Positions 9,145 through 21,514 are shown, numbered from the stretch's first letter. The stretch is 64,000 nucleotides of DNA from Mesorhizobium sp. B2-7-2 (GCF_006440775.1 NZ_VFTZ01000005.1:62001-126000); one strand, 5' to 3'. Made by a program: numbers and translations. Notes: a model not told the origin generated them from the sequence alone.

Positions 9145-9157
9145 GAAGGCGAGAGGC

Positions 9158-10273
9158 GTGGCTGAGCAGACTTCGACCGTGAATGCGTGGCCGGCAGATC
9201 CGGCCGACCTGATCCCGGCGGGCCGCAAGCGCCTCGGCTGGGGCGTGCTGGCCATTGCAACCCTTGGCCTGCTGGCGATCATCGTCGTGCAGATCCTCTA
9301 CAAGACCGAGATGTCCACGGTCGGCTTCGACACCTGGCGCCCCGTGGTCTACGCTTATGTGCTGTGGGGTGTGGCGCTCGGCGCCTGGCAGGTGCTGACG
9401 CGCGGCGAGGACGGCCAGCGCGCGCTGTTCCTGTTGCCGGCCCTGCTTTTCACCATCGCCATGGTGATTTTCCCGACGCTGTTCGGCTTCTACATCGCGC
9501 TCACCGACTGGAACCTCAGTTCCTTCAGCGGGCGCAGGTTCAACGGCCTCGACAATTTCTGGCAGATGCTGGCCGACCCTTACTACCGCAACGCTCTGTT
9601 CAACATGGTGCTCTATGTGCTTGCGGTGCTGGTCGAATATGTCATCGCCTTCGGCTTGGCGCTGCTGCTCAATGCGCAGATCCGCGCCCGCAAATTCTTC
9701 CGCGTCGTTTTCCTGCTGCCGCTGATGCTGTCGCCGGTCGCAGTCTCCTGGATGATCGGCAAATCGCTGATGGAGTACCGGTTCGGACCGGCGGCGACGC
9801 TGGCGCGTCATCTCGGCTGGAACAATCCCGCCTTCTTCTCCGATCCGATCACTGCCCGCATCTCGATCATGGTGCTCGACGCCTGGACCTTCATTCCGTT
9901 CATGATGATCATGCTGCTCGCCGGACTGCAGGCGATGTCGCGGGAGGTGATCGAGGCGGCGCGCGTCGATGGCGCGAATGCGTGGCAGAGTTTCTGGCAG
10001 GTTACCTTTCCGCTGATGCTGCCGGTGTCGGTGACGGCGTTAATCCTGCGCGTTATCTTCAAGCTGAAGCTCGCCGACATCATTATCACGGTGACCTCCG
10101 GCGGCCCCGGCGGCGCCACCGATTCCGTTTCGAGCTTCATCTACCGCGAATACCGCGACCGCTCGAATGTCGGCTACGGCACCATGCTGGCCATGGCCTA
10201 TCTGGTCATCATCGTCGTGTTCGTGACCTGGCTGCTGAAATTCGCCAGTCGCTTCGTGCGCAACGTCAACTGA
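9158..10273 (+). CDS. Sugar ABC transporter permease (MalF/UgpA type)
   Basis: 371 residues from the GTG at 9158, with AAGGCGAGAGG just upstream. The N-terminal region carries two extra hydrophobic segments before the core, as in MalF-like subunits. The BPD_transp_1 core covers about residues 140-360. The EAA loop reads EAARVDGANAWQSFWQVTFP (about residues 265-285), the contact site for the ATPase. Its C-terminus is followed after 8 nt by the second permease. It should pair with that permease and the ATPase at 5947-7005. Confidence 0.9.
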   Translation: MAEQTSTVNAWPADPADLIPAGRKRLGWGVLAIATLGLLAIIVVQILYKTEMSTVGFDTWRPVVYAYVLWGVALGAWQVLTRGEDGQRALFLLPALLFTIAMVIFPTLFGFYIALTDWNLSSFSGRRFNGLDNFWQMLADPYYRNALFNMVLYVLAVLVEYVIAFGLALLLNAQIRARKFFRVVFLLPLMLSPVAVSWMIGKSLMEYRFGPAATLARHLGWNNPAFFSDPITARISIMVLDAWTFIPFMMIMLLAGLQAMSREVIEAARVDGANAWQSFWQVTFPLMLPVSVTALILRVIFKLKLADIIITVTSGGPGGATDSVSSFIYREYRDRSNVGYGTMLAMAYLVIIVVFVTWLLKFASRFVRNVN

Positions 10274-10281
10274 GCGGCATC

Positions 10282-11199
10282 ATGAGCGTCCAGACCACCG
10301 ACTACACCGTCTCCGAAATCCGCTCGCCGGCGGCCTTCGTCGCCAGCCGCGTCTTCATCTATGGCGCGCTTATCTTCTGGGCTTTCGTCTGCCTGTTCCC
10401 GATCTATTGGACGATCACCACCTCGTTCAAATCGGCGGTCGACGTCACCCAAGGTCATCTCATTCCCTTCGTCGACTTCACGCCTGACTGGAAGGGCTGG
10501 CGCTCGCTCGGCCTGTCGCCGGATTCGATCTCCCAGACCTCGACCGTGCGCGACGAATTCCTCAAACGTTTCATGAACTCGGTCATCACCTCTGTCGGCG
10601 CATCGAGCCTCGCCATCATCATCGGCAGCCTCGCCGCCTACGGCCTTGTCCGCTATCGTTACAAATTCGCCTGGTTCAAGAACGAGGACATCTCCTTCTT
10701 CTTCCTGTCGCAGCTGATCCTGCCGCCGGTCGTGCTGGCGCTGCCTTTCCTGGTGCTCTACCGCGAAGTGGCCCTCCTCGACACGCGCATCGGGCTCGTG
10801 CTCCTCTATACGTTGATGGTGCTGCCGATCGTCATCTGGATCATGCGCGATCAGTTCAATTCGATACCCGTTGAATTGGAGGAAGCAGCCCTTGTCGACG
10901 GGCTGTCGATCTGGGGCGCCTTCTTCCGCATCGTCATGCCGATCGCGCTGCCCGGCATGGTCGCCGCCTTCATCCTGGCGATGGTGCTGTGCTGGAACGA
11001 GTATTTCTTCGCCGCCCTGCTGACGTCGACCGATGCCAAGACCATCCCCGTCATGGTGGCGAGCCAGACCGGCTCGCAAGGTATCAACTGGTGGTCGATG
11101 GCGGCCTTGGCCACCGCCGCGATCGCGCCGCTGGCGATCATCGGCATCGCGCTCGAGCGCTATCTGATCATGGGCATGACGGCCGGCTCGGTGAAGTAG
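10282..11199 (+). CDS. Sugar ABC transporter permease (MalG/UgpE type)
   Basis: 305 residues from the ATG at 10282. Six predicted membrane segments begin with FIYGALIFWAFVCLFPIYW, and the periplasmic loop after segment 1 has TSFKS, usual in MalG-type subunits. The EAA loop is EEAALVDGLSIWGAFFRIVMP near residue 200. The upstream site is weak (GAGCGG), which fits translational coupling to the preceding permease 8 nt away. It is the last gene of the rightward arm. A 141-bp inverted repeat follows and separates it from the convergent creatininase-family gene. Confidence 0.9.
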   Translation: MSVQTTDYTVSEIRSPAAFVASRVFIYGALIFWAFVCLFPIYWTITTSFKSAVDVTQGHLIPFVDFTPDWKGWRSLGLSPDSISQTSTVRDEFLKRFMNSVITSVGASSLAIIIGSLAAYGLVRYRYKFAWFKNEDISFFFLSQLILPPVVLALPFLVLYREVALLDTRIGLVLLYTLMVLPIVIWIMRDQFNSIPVELEEAALVDGLSIWGAFFRIVMPIALPGMVAAFILAMVLCWNEYFFAALLTSTDAKTIPVMVASQTGSQGINWWSMAALATAAIAPLAIIGIALERYLIMGMTAGSVK

Positions 11200-11209
11200 G
11201 CGGCGCTTC

Positions 11210-11350
11210 CCTTCTCCCCTTGTGCAAGGTGTCGCCGAAGGCGACGGATGAGGGGTGTTCCAGGGAACGCCGGCGTCTCGCTCCGCTGGAACACCCCTCA
11301 TCCGTCTCGGCGCTGCGCGCCGATCCACCTTCTCCCACAAGGGGAGAAGG
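11210..11350. repeat. 141-bp dispersed inverted repeat
   Basis: The outer arms CCTTCTCCCCTT and AAGGGGAGAAGG bound an element whose interior is itself palindromic (GACGGATGAGGGGTGTTCC against GGAACACCCCTCATCCGTC). It lies between convergent genes, where it could fold into a long hairpin and stop transcription from both sides. No coding capacity. Elements with these arms are common in Mesorhizobium intergenic DNA as far as recalled. Confidence 0.75.
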
Positions 11351-11361
11351 AAGAACCGCGC

Positions 11362-12105
11362 CTATCGCACCAGGATCGAACGCAAATGGTCGAGGATCAT
11401 CGCAACCCCGATCTTGCCGAGGCCCGCCGAGGCTTCCGCGGCACTTTTCGTGTACCAGCCGGTGTTGTCGGCGAAATGCTTCTCGTCCACGGCTTCGGGG
11501 CAAAGCGCCAACATCAGCGAGGTTTCGCCGATGCCGGCATGGTCGAACGGATATTTTCCGTTCATCGCGGCCGGCATCAGCGGGTGCACCTGCACCCAGT
11601 TGAAGACATTCTCACCCTGCGCATGGCCGGCATAGTAATCGGCCATCGCGTTCGAGCCCCACCAGCCTTCGCCGCGCTCCTTTTCGAGGAAGCGGAAGAT
11701 CGCTTGCCGGCCGGCGGTCTTGAAGGCGAGATCGGTCGGCATGCCGGCCGCGAAATTCTCGGTCTGATGATGGATGATGGCGTGGATGTTGCGGAAGCCG
11801 ATGCGCAGCAGGCCGTAGAACAACTCCTCCGCGAAAGGCGAAAGCGCCGGGCCGCCGACCTGCACCGAGCCGCTGCCTTCCGGCGCCGCCACCGCATAGC
11901 TTGCCGCGCCGTAATAGAAGGGCGGCAGGATGACGAGGTCCCTCTCCTTCTCGATCAGCTCCACCGTCTTGATCACCGCCAGCGTGTCCATGCCGACCGC
12001 CATGTGCTCGCCGTGATATTCGAGCACGCCGAGCGGCAGCACGACCGGCCAGTTCTCCTCGATCGCCTGGCGGATCTGGTGTGGCAGCATCAGCTCGTAG
12101 CGCAT
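11362..12105 (-). CDS. Creatininase family amidohydrolase
   Basis: 247 residues. The metal-binding signatures are complete: LPLGVLEYHGEHMAVGMD near residue 24 (Glu, His, Asp ligands), IIHHQTEN in the middle and HAGIGETSLM near residue 190. Family members open cyclic amides or act on formamide and glycosidic N-links (creatininase, MftE, FAPy deformylase), so the reaction cannot be assigned from motifs. It starts 3 nt after the SIS-domain gene and forms a two-gene operon with it. Next to a sugar importer, an amide or N-glycoside bond in the imported substrate is plausible but unproved. Confidence 0.8.
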   Translation of the reverse strand: MRYELMLPHQIRQAIEENWPVVLPLGVLEYHGEHMAVGMDTLAVIKTVELIEKERDLVILPPFYYGAASYAVAAPEGSGSVQVGGPALSPFAEELFYGLLRIGFRNIHAIIHHQTENFAAGMPTDLAFKTAGRQAIFRFLEKERGEGWWGSNAMADYYAGHAQGENVFNWVQVHPLMPAAMNGKYPFDHAGIGETSLMLALCPEAVDEKHFADNTGWYTKSAAEASAGLGKIGVAMILDHLRSILVR

Positions 12106-12108
12106 CCC

Positions 12109-12675
12109 CTACTCCATATTGGTATGCCTGGCGCGCATCGCGTCCGGCGTGGCATTGGTCAGCGCCTGGAGCTTCAGCACCATGATCTCGAACAAAAGAA
12201 ACAGCGCGCCTTCGAACAGCGAGCCCATCGGCAGCACCGAGCTTCTTGCCTCGCCCTGGTCGCTGGCCATCGTCTGCGCCGGGATGACGAGCGTGAAGTC
12301 GGCGAGCTTGGCGGCGCTGCTTGCCGGTTCTGCCGTCAAGAGCAGCACCTTCGCGCCGGCCTCGCGGGCAATCCGCATCAAGGTCAGCACCGTGGCGGTC
12401 TCGCCGGGACCTGAGCTCGCCAGGAACACATCCCCTCGCCCCAGCGGCGGCGTGGTCATGTCGCCGACGACCGAGACCGGCAGGCCGAGATGGTAGAGCC
12501 GCATGGCGAAGCCCTTGACCTGCAGCGCCTCGCGGCCGCAGCCATAGGCAGCGATCCTGCCGGCATCGACAAGCATTTCGCAGGCGGCGTCGATGCGAGC
12601 TTCATCCGTCCGCGCCAGCACCGCGCCAAGCTCGTCCAGCGCAGTCGCGAACATGCCTGATCCAGCTTTGGTCAT
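12109..12675 (-). CDS. SIS-domain phosphosugar isomerase, 6-phospho-3-hexuloisomerase (HxlB)-like
   Basis: 188 residues, a single SIS domain. AAYGCGREALQVKGFAMRL (about residues 42-60) and the Ser-rich phosphate loop LASSGPGETATV (about 85-97) match the 6-phospho-3-hexuloisomerase group, as does the C-terminal MRARHTNME. HxlB normally turns hexulose-6-phosphate into fructose-6-phosphate in the RuMP pathway, but no HxlA (hexulose-phosphate synthase) is present here, so it more likely isomerises a product of the neighbouring sugar locus. The ATG at 12675 has AAGGTGAG upstream. Divergent from the aldo/keto reductase across 185 bp. Confidence 0.75.
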   Translation of the reverse strand: MTKAGSGMFATALDELGAVLARTDEARIDAACEMLVDAGRIAAYGCGREALQVKGFAMRLYHLGLPVSVVGDMTTPPLGRGDVFLASSGPGETATVLTLMRIAREAGAKVLLLTAEPASSAAKLADFTLVIPAQTMASDQGEARSSVLPMGSLFEGALFLLFEIMVLKLQALTNATPDAMRARHTNME

Positions 12676-12860
12676 GACGGCTCACCTTGCCTGCCGGGGC
12701 GTCGCTTGCCTCCATGGAATTGCGGCTCGCGACCACGAAAGGCTTGTTTTTGTTCATGCTACCACTGCGAAAATCACTGTCCAACGAGCCTCGGCACTTT
12801 TGCTGGGCCACGAGCGTGATAGTGTCATGTCAGACAAATCACTCCGGGACATCGTCAGAC

Positions 12861-13883
12861 ATGAAGACACGGCACTTCGACCGCATCGGCAATGGCGGCA
12901 TCACCTTCACCGAGCTCGGCTTCGGCACCGCGCCGCTCGGCAATCTCTATCGCGCCATCTCCGACGAGGACGCCAATGCCACCCTGGAAGCGGCATGGGC
13001 GACCGGCTGCCGCTACTATGATACGGCACCGCTCTACGGCCTCGGCCTGTCGGAAACCCGCCTCAACCCGTTCCTGCGCGGCAGGAAGCGCGACGATTAC
13101 GTGCTGTCGAGCAAGGTCGGGCGCATCATGCGCGTCGCCCCGCCGGACCAGCGCACCGGCATCGGCAAGTTCTTCGAGACGCCGTCGCGCCGGGAGGTCT
13201 ACGACTACTCCTATGACGGCGTCATGCGCTCCTTCGAGGCCTCGCTTGAACGTCTAGGTGTCGACCGCATCGACATCCTCTTCGTCCACGACGTCGACAT
13301 CTTTACCCATGGCAGCAAGGAAGCCTCCGATGCCCGCATCGAGGAGTTCATGTCGTCCGGTTATTACGGTCTGCTTTCGCTGCGCGACCAGGGCGTCATC
13401 AAGGCCTTTGGCGGCGGCATCAACGAGTGGCAGGTGGCACAGACACTCGCCGAACGCGGCGATTTCGACCTGTTCCTGCTCGCCGGCCGCTACACGCTGC
13501 TCGAACAGGAGGCGCTGCAGTCGTTCCTGCCGCTCTGCCAGAAGCGCGGCATCGGCATCGTGCTGGGCGGCCCCTACAATTCCGGCGTGCTGGCGACCGG
13601 CCCGAAGCCAGGAGCCTTCTACAATTACAGCGAGGCGCCGAAGGAGATCCTGGATCGCGTTGCGCGTATCGAAGCTGTCTGCAAGCGCCACAATGTGCGC
13701 CTGATCGAGGCGGCGCTCCAATTCCCTCTGCAGCATCCTTCGGTGGTGTCGGTAATCCCTGGCGGCCAGCGGCCGGCCGAGGTCGAAAGCAACCGCGCCC
13801 TGCTCGACACCAAGATACCTGCGGCGCTGTGGGCGGATTTGAAACAGGAAGGCCTGATGCGCGCCGACGCGCCGACGGCCTGA
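12861..13883 (+). CDS. Aldo/keto reductase, sugar (L-fucose/D-threo-aldose) dehydrogenase-like
   Basis: 340 residues from the ATG at 12861. The catalytic tetrad can be placed: Asp and Tyr in YYDTAPLYGLG (about residue 52-60), Lys in VLSSKVGR (about 84), His in ILFVHDVDI (about 140). The late IPGGQRPAEVESN region is the NAD(P) phosphate-binding part. The sequence type matches D-threo-aldose 1-dehydrogenase/L-fucose dehydrogenase, which oxidise aldoses at C1. With FucU, RbsK and the ABC importer nearby, a role in aldose breakdown is reasonable. The upstream region repeats GTCAGACA twice (12826-12860), a possible regulator site of low certainty. Confidence 0.8.
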   Translation: MKTRHFDRIGNGGITFTELGFGTAPLGNLYRAISDEDANATLEAAWATGCRYYDTAPLYGLGLSETRLNPFLRGRKRDDYVLSSKVGRIMRVAPPDQRTGIGKFFETPSRREVYDYSYDGVMRSFEASLERLGVDRIDILFVHDVDIFTHGSKEASDARIEEFMSSGYYGLLSLRDQGVIKAFGGGINEWQVAQTLAERGDFDLFLLAGRYTLLEQEALQSFLPLCQKRGIGIVLGGPYNSGVLATGPKPGAFYNYSEAPKEILDRVARIEAVCKRHNVRLIEAALQFPLQHPSVVSVIPGGQRPAEVESNRALLDTKIPAALWADLKQEGLMRADAPTA

Positions 13884-13908
13884 GCGGCCGCGAACAGCCG
13901 CAAAAAAA

Positions 13909-13934
13909 GAAAAGCCGGGCTTGCCCGGCTTTTC
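13909..13934. terminator. Bidirectional intrinsic terminator
   Basis: Perfect 12-bp stem GAAAAGCCGGGC/GCCCGGCTTTTC with a 2-nt loop. T-runs follow on both strands: TTTTCTGCTCTT rightward, and TTTTCTTTTTTTG leftward. It serves the aldo/keto reductase from the left and hupB from the right. Confidence 0.85.
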
Positions 13935-13954
13935 TGCTCTTAAAAGAAAAGATC

Positions 13955-14227
13955 TTAGTTGACCGCGTCCTTGAGGCCCTTGCCGGCCGAGAACTTCGGC
14001 ACGGTGCGCGCCGGAATCTGCACTTCCGCGCCGGTCTGCGGGTTGCGGCCGGTCGAAGCAGCGCGTTTTGACACGGTGAAATTTCCGAAGCCGACAAGCC
14101 GGACATCGCCGCCCTTCTTCAGTTCGCCAGTGATCACGGAGAACACCGCGTCGACGGCGGACTGCGCATCAGCCTTCGAAATGCTTGCGGAGTCGGCGAC
14201 GGCGGACACCAGTTCGTTCTTGTTCAT
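13955..14227 (-). CDS. hupB: DNA-binding protein HU
   Basis: 90 residues from the ATG at 14227, with AAGGGA upstream; a longer frame to 14260 would add an unrelated leader. The sequence starts MNKNELVSAVADSAS and holds the beta-arm signature GFGNFTVSKRAASTGRNPQ, with the tip RNPQTGAEVQIPA that intercalates DNA. HU dimers bend and compact DNA in the nucleoid. It stands downstream of lon on the same strand, the usual alphaproteobacterial order, separated by a terminator at 14365-14391, so it is probably transcribed on its own. Confidence 0.97.
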   Translation of the reverse strand: MNKNELVSAVADSASISKADAQSAVDAVFSVITGELKKGGDVRLVGFGNFTVSKRAASTGRNPQTGAEVQIPARTVPKFSAGKGLKDAVN

Positions 14228-14308
14228 AAAAATTCCCTTCCATGAGAAAACCGGAACCACGACTCATCCGGCAGGAAACGGACTTTAGAAAGAAGCGCTC
14301 CGGAACCC

Positions 14309-14341
14309 AAGCCCGAAAACCGCGGAATTCCGGGCTTTTTT
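14309..14341 (+). terminator. Plus-strand intrinsic terminator without an assigned plus-strand gene
   Basis: Stem AAGCCCG (14309-14315)/CGGGCTT (14331-14337) with a GC-containing loop, followed by a run of T to 14341. Read on the minus strand there is no T-run, so it points rightward. No rightward gene lies between 14228 and this site. Confidence 0.5.
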
Positions 14342-14364
14342 CCACTTTTTCGTGGCTTTTCACA

Positions 14365-14391
14365 TAAAAAAGCCGGGCTTGAAGCCCGGCT
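14365..14391 (-). terminator. Terminator of lon
   Basis: Stem AGCCGGGCTT/AAGCCCGGCT (14371-14391), followed on the minus strand by six T. Placed 32 nt after the lon stop codon. Confidence 0.8.
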
Positions 14392-14422
14392 CTCTCTTTG
14401 TGCGCTGCAATATTAGCAAGAA

Positions 14423-16834
<2,412 letters not shown>

Positions 16835-17056
16835 TGTCCAACCTTTCATGTCGCGGCCGCTTATTTAGCCAACCGCGAATCTTATATTAACGACCGAGCG
16901 TCGTTCCGCCTACCACCGTTTGTGACGGGAATTTTACAGCACAGAATTCGGCGCCTCGGCCTTCTGTTGTTAGGTGGATGTAGCCGAGGCAAAGATCAAG
17001 GGTTAACACGGTCGTTCGAGCCCTTCCACTGCTCGCCTCCCCGCCCTTGACAGCAA

Positions 17057-17079
17057 AACGGCGCCACGCGGGCGCCGTT
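17057..17079 (-). terminator. Putative terminator of clpX
   Basis: Perfect 9-bp stem AACGGCGCC (17057-17065)/GGCGCCGTT (17071-17079) with a 5-nt loop, followed on the minus strand by TTTTGCTG. It lies 30 nt beyond the clpX stop codon. Confidence 0.6.
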
Positions 17080-17108
17080 CCATGAAAATTGTCGGGCGCA
17101 GTGCCATT

Positions 17109-18383
<1,275 letters not shown>

Positions 18384-18673
18384 TTTTCTGTCCTTTCACC
18401 GACGCCGCCGACCGTCTGGCTTTGAGTGACGTCTTCACCAATCTATCGCGGGAATCCGCCGCCGCCAGTGTCCCGGCTCACACAGCGCATTCCGTACGAA
18501 ACACAAATCAGAAAACGCGGCAATGATTCGCAGCAACCCCATGCAAAGCTAAGCCGTCGAAAATCAACATAGCCTTAACGTAGGCAATCCCAACGCCTGA
18601 GGGAACAGCCAAATGTGGCCGAAATGCCGCAAGACGCGCCAAAACCGCGTTATGCTGCCATTTGCCGTCGAGG

Positions 18674-19309
18674 TCAGGCTGAAGCGGTTGCTGTCTCGAC
18701 CGCCTCGCGGCTGGAAATGACCTTGTCGATCAGACCGAAGTCCCTGGCCTCGTCCGCGGTCATGAAATGGTCGCGATCGAGCGTCTTCTCGATCTCGTCA
18801 TAGCTCTTGCCGGTGTGCTTGACATAGACCTCGTTCAAGCGGCGCTTCAGCTTGATGATGTCTTGCGCATGACGTTCGATGTCCGAGGCCTGGCCCTGGA
18901 AGCCGCCTGACGGCTGATGGACCATGATCCGGGCGTTCGGCGTGGCAAAGCGCATGTCCTTGTGGCCGGCGGTCAGAAGCAGCGAACCCATCGAAGCAGC
19001 CTGGCCGATGCAGAGCGTCGACACCGCCGGCTTGATGAACTGCATCGTGTCGTAGATCGCCATGCCCGAGGTGACGACGCCGCCTGGCGAATTGATATAG
19101 AGGTTGATTTCCTTCTTGGGGTTCTCCGCCTCGAGGAACAAAAGCTGTGCACAAACCAGCGTCGCCATCCCGTCCTCGACCGGACCGGTGATGAAGATGA
19201 TGCGTTCCTTCAAGAGGCGCGAGAAAATGTCATAGGCACGCTCGCCGCGGTTGGTCTGCTCGACCACCATCGGAACGAGGTTCATGTAGGTTTCAACGGG
19301 GTTCTTCAT
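18674..19309 (-). CDS. clpP: ClpP, proteolytic subunit of Clp proteases
   Basis: 211 residues. The catalytic triad is complete: Ser106 in GQAASMGS, His131 in MVHQPSGG and Asp180 in TLDRD. A short propeptide precedes [10 protein letters not shown], so autoprocessing near residue 14 is likely. The 14-mer barrel works with ClpX (next gene) or ClpA. Rhizobia often carry more than one clpP; this is the copy linked to clpX and therefore the standard one. Confidence 0.97.
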   Translation of the reverse strand: MKNPVETYMNLVPMVVEQTNRGERAYDIFSRLLKERIIFITGPVEDGMATLVCAQLLFLEAENPKKEINLYINSPGGVVTSGMAIYDTMQFIKPAVSTLCIGQAASMGSLLLTAGHKDMRFATPNARIMVHQPSGGFQGQASDIERHAQDIIKLKRRLNEVYVKHTGKSYDEIEKTLDRDHFMTADEARDFGLIDKVISSREAVETATASA

Positions 19310-19652
19310 GGACTACCCTTGTTGGAGATGGATTCCTGCACCTTGATATATCAGCATTCGCGCGGAATCGTTCTGGATTGGTTACGACCTAAATAGGATG
19401 CCGGCTCACCCTAGCGCAAGGCCGCCTCTCCTAGCCATCTGGTTAACTCGAATCAAGCGCGGCAAGCCCGCGGAGCACGGGCGCCCTGGCCTAACGGGAC
19501 GGGCCCGGTCTCGGCCGGCCCCATAAGCCGCTCGCAAGGTAGCAATTCCTTAACCGCGATGCTTAACGAAAAGCCTTGAAATCGCTGTCCGCCCCCGGAG
19601 CTTCCGTTACAGTCCTGCGTTGTGAAGACGTCCTTTTCAACGGGGGAATGTC
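19310..19652. other. Divergent intergenic region clpP / secreted protein gene
   Basis: 343 bp without a gene. A heat-shock-like promoter reading leftward to clpP can be proposed: CTTGCG (19420-19415), 17-nt spacer, CCTATT (19397-19392). It resembles sigma-32 sites of alphaproteobacteria but is read by eye. The rest is GC-rich and shows no other clear signal. Confidence 0.35.
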
Positions 19653-20240
19653 ATGATCCGCAAAAGCTCCGCATCGCTGGCGGCAGTCGCGATGCTTGCC
19701 AGCGTCTGTGAAACCGCCGCCGGCGGCCGCGCGCTCGAATGCTACGAGCCGACCCACAGGCCGGCGCTTTACGATACCGTCTACGAGGACGTGATGCTGA
19801 GCCCCGGCGGACAGGTGGTCGACTACGATGCGCCGATTTACGGCACCTACCAGGGCGTGGAGCAGATCGCGCCGGCGCGCGTCACTTATGAGAGGGTGCC
19901 TGCGGTGACGCGCACGATCTACCACACGGTCAAGGTCGACGATGCCGGCTATGCCTGGGAATGGCGCGTCATCCATGGCCGCAAGGTGCTGTGCAAGGTA
20001 TGGCGCAAGGCCCGCTATGCGCGCGTCGCCGAAACGGTCGTGATCCAGCCGGAGCGCGTCCGGCGCGTGGTTCAGCCGGCGGAATTTGAAGCGGTTGCCC
20101 ATGAAGTGCTGGTGCGGCCGCAACAGGTCCGCATCCGGGAAATCCCGCCGTCTTACGGGACGGTAGCGCGTAGAGTGGCGGTGCGGGAAGGTTCGACCAG
20201 TTGGCGGCGCGTGCACATTCCGCGGCACTGCCAGGATTAG
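19653..20240 (+). CDS. Secreted hypothetical protein, Val/Arg/Tyr-rich
   Basis: 195 residues with GGGGGAATGTC before the ATG at 19653. A signal peptide (hydrophobic to about residue 17) precedes a possible cleavage site before GGRALECYEP. The mature protein is basic, beta-rich and quasi-repetitive, with spaced motifs such as YERVPAVTRTIYHTVKV, RRVVQPAEFEAVAHEVLV and RPQQVRIREIPPSYGTV. It has three Cys and no enzyme motif. Proteins of this pattern are frequent uncharacterised envelope proteins in Rhizobiales. No partner gene: both neighbours face away or converge. Confidence 0.65.
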   Translation: MIRKSSASLAAVAMLASVCETAAGGRALECYEPTHRPALYDTVYEDVMLSPGGQVVDYDAPIYGTYQGVEQIAPARVTYERVPAVTRTIYHTVKVDDAGYAWEWRVIHGRKVLCKVWRKARYARVAETVVIQPERVRRVVQPAEFEAVAHEVLVRPQQVRIREIPPSYGTVARRVAVREGSTSWRRVHIPRHCQD

Positions 20241-20264
20241 GCGGTACTTCGCCTGAGGATTGCA

Positions 20265-20295
20265 GCCGGCCGGGCGACGGTGTCGCCCGGCCGGC
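20265..20295. terminator. Strong hairpin between convergent genes (possible terminator)
   Basis: Perfect 14-bp stem GCCGGCCGGGCGAC/GTCGCCCGGCCGGC with a 3-nt loop, between the secreted protein gene and the DUF3126 gene. There is no T-run on either side, so termination may need Rho, or the hairpin may only protect 3' ends. Confidence 0.5.
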
Positions 20296-20311
20296 CGGAG
20301 CTGTCGCCGGC

Positions 20312-20515
20312 TTAGGCGAGGTCGATGTCGAGGATCGCCATCGAGAAATTGTAGTCGCCGTCGTCCTCGTCCTTGAAGACGATGCCGAGGAATTCGTCGC
20401 CGACATAGACTTCGGCCGAGTCTTCCTTGCGCGGACGCGCCTTCACCTGCAGCTTGGGATTTTGGAAGACGCGCTTGAAATAGGCGTCCAGCTTTCTGAT
20501 TTCGTCAGGCTTCAA
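20312..20515 (-). CDS. DUF3126 family protein
   Basis: 67 residues starting MKPDEIRKLDAYFKRVF and ending in the acidic strand NFSMAILDIDLA. This is the whole length of DUF3126, a small alphaproteobacterial family of unknown function. It lies 150 bp downstream of cysE on the same strand, an arrangement often conserved in Rhizobiales as far as recalled. No catalytic motif. Confidence 0.8.
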   Translation of the reverse strand: MKPDEIRKLDAYFKRVFQNPKLQVKARPRKEDSAEVYVGDEFLGIVFKDEDDGDYNFSMAILDIDLA

Positions 20516-20665
20516 AAGACTTCTCCGAAATGTCGGCTTAATTCATGGGAACGCGCTTCTGACACGCCGACGATGGCGATGTAAAGGCAAGCCGACAGGA
20601 TAACACGTGACAACCGGCACCTGAAAACCGTGGCCGGATTCCGGTCACCAGGCGGGCTGACAGTC

Positions 20666-21514
20666 TCAGATGTCGAAGCTGACCACGTGGTCCATGCTCT
20701 GCGACGGCAGGAGCTGGTCCATCTGTCGCGAAGGCTGGTCGCAGCCGGTTTCCCCCACGACCCGCGCCGGCACGCCGGCAACCGTCTTGTTGTGCGGCAC
20801 GGGCGACAGCACCACCGAGCCGGCGGCAATCTTCGAGCAATGACCGACCTCGATATTGCCGAGAATCTTGGCGCCGGCGCCAATCAGCACGCCGCGGCGG
20901 ATCTTCGGATGACGGTCGCCATTGGCCTTGCCGGTGCCGCCCAGCGTCACGCCGTGCAGGATCGACACGTCATCCTCGATGACCGCCGTCTCGCCGACGA
21001 CCAGCCCGGTGGCGTGATCGATAAAGATACCCTTGCCGATGCGAGCGGCCGGGTTGATATCGGTCTGAAACACCGATGACGACCTGCTCTGCAGGTAGAG
21101 CGCGAAGTCCCGGCGGCCATGGTTCCACAGCCAGTGCGCCAGACGATGCGTCTGGATGGCGTGAAAACCCTTGAAATAGAGCACCGGCATGATGAAACGG
21201 TCGCAGGCCGGGTCTCGGTCGTAATAGGCCTGGATGTCGACCCGCACCGTCGTGCTCCAGTCGGGATCGTCGTCCAGCATGGCTTTGAAGGTCTGGCGGA
21301 TGAGATCGGAGCCGATATCCTGGTGGTCGAGGCGCTCGGCAAGCCGGTGGATCACCGCTTCTTCCAGGCTCTCCTGGTTGAGGATCGTCGAATAGAGGAA
21401 GGCCGCCAGCAATGGATCGCGGTTCACCGCCTCCATCGCTTCGTCGCGGATCGACCGCCAGATCGGATCGACCGGCTGCACCCTGCTGGGGCGGGCAATC
21501 GTAACGCTGTTCAT
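20666..21514 (-). CDS. cysE: Serine O-acetyltransferase
   Basis: 282 residues from the ATG at 21514 (GGAGAG upstream; an extension to 21550 is not needed). The N-terminal helical SATase domain is followed by a left-handed beta-helix of hexapeptide repeats: FIDHATGLVVGETAVIEDDVSILHGV in broken copies, then GTGKANGDRHPKI. The catalytic His residues are in DHATG and HPKI. It acetylates serine to O-acetylserine for cysteine synthesis. The C-terminal tail ends in Ile (VVSFDI), as required for docking into cysteine synthase CysK. Confidence 0.95.
   Translation of the reverse strand: MNSVTIARPSRVQPVDPIWRSIRDEAMEAVNRDPLLAAFLYSTILNQESLEEAVIHRLAERLDHQDIGSDLIRQTFKAMLDDDPDWSTTVRVDIQAYYDRDPACDRFIMPVLYFKGFHAIQTHRLAHWLWNHGRRDFALYLQSRSSSVFQTDINPAARIGKGIFIDHATGLVVGETAVIEDDVSILHGVTLGGTGKANGDRHPKIRRGVLIGAGAKILGNIEVGHCSKIAAGSVVLSPVPHNKTVAGVPARVVGETGCDQPSRQMDQLLPSQSMDHVVSFDI

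Noticed and set aside
20265..20295. Hairpin considered as a riboswitch or regulatory RNA
   Set aside because: A simple GC palindrome between convergent genes; no conserved riboswitch core.
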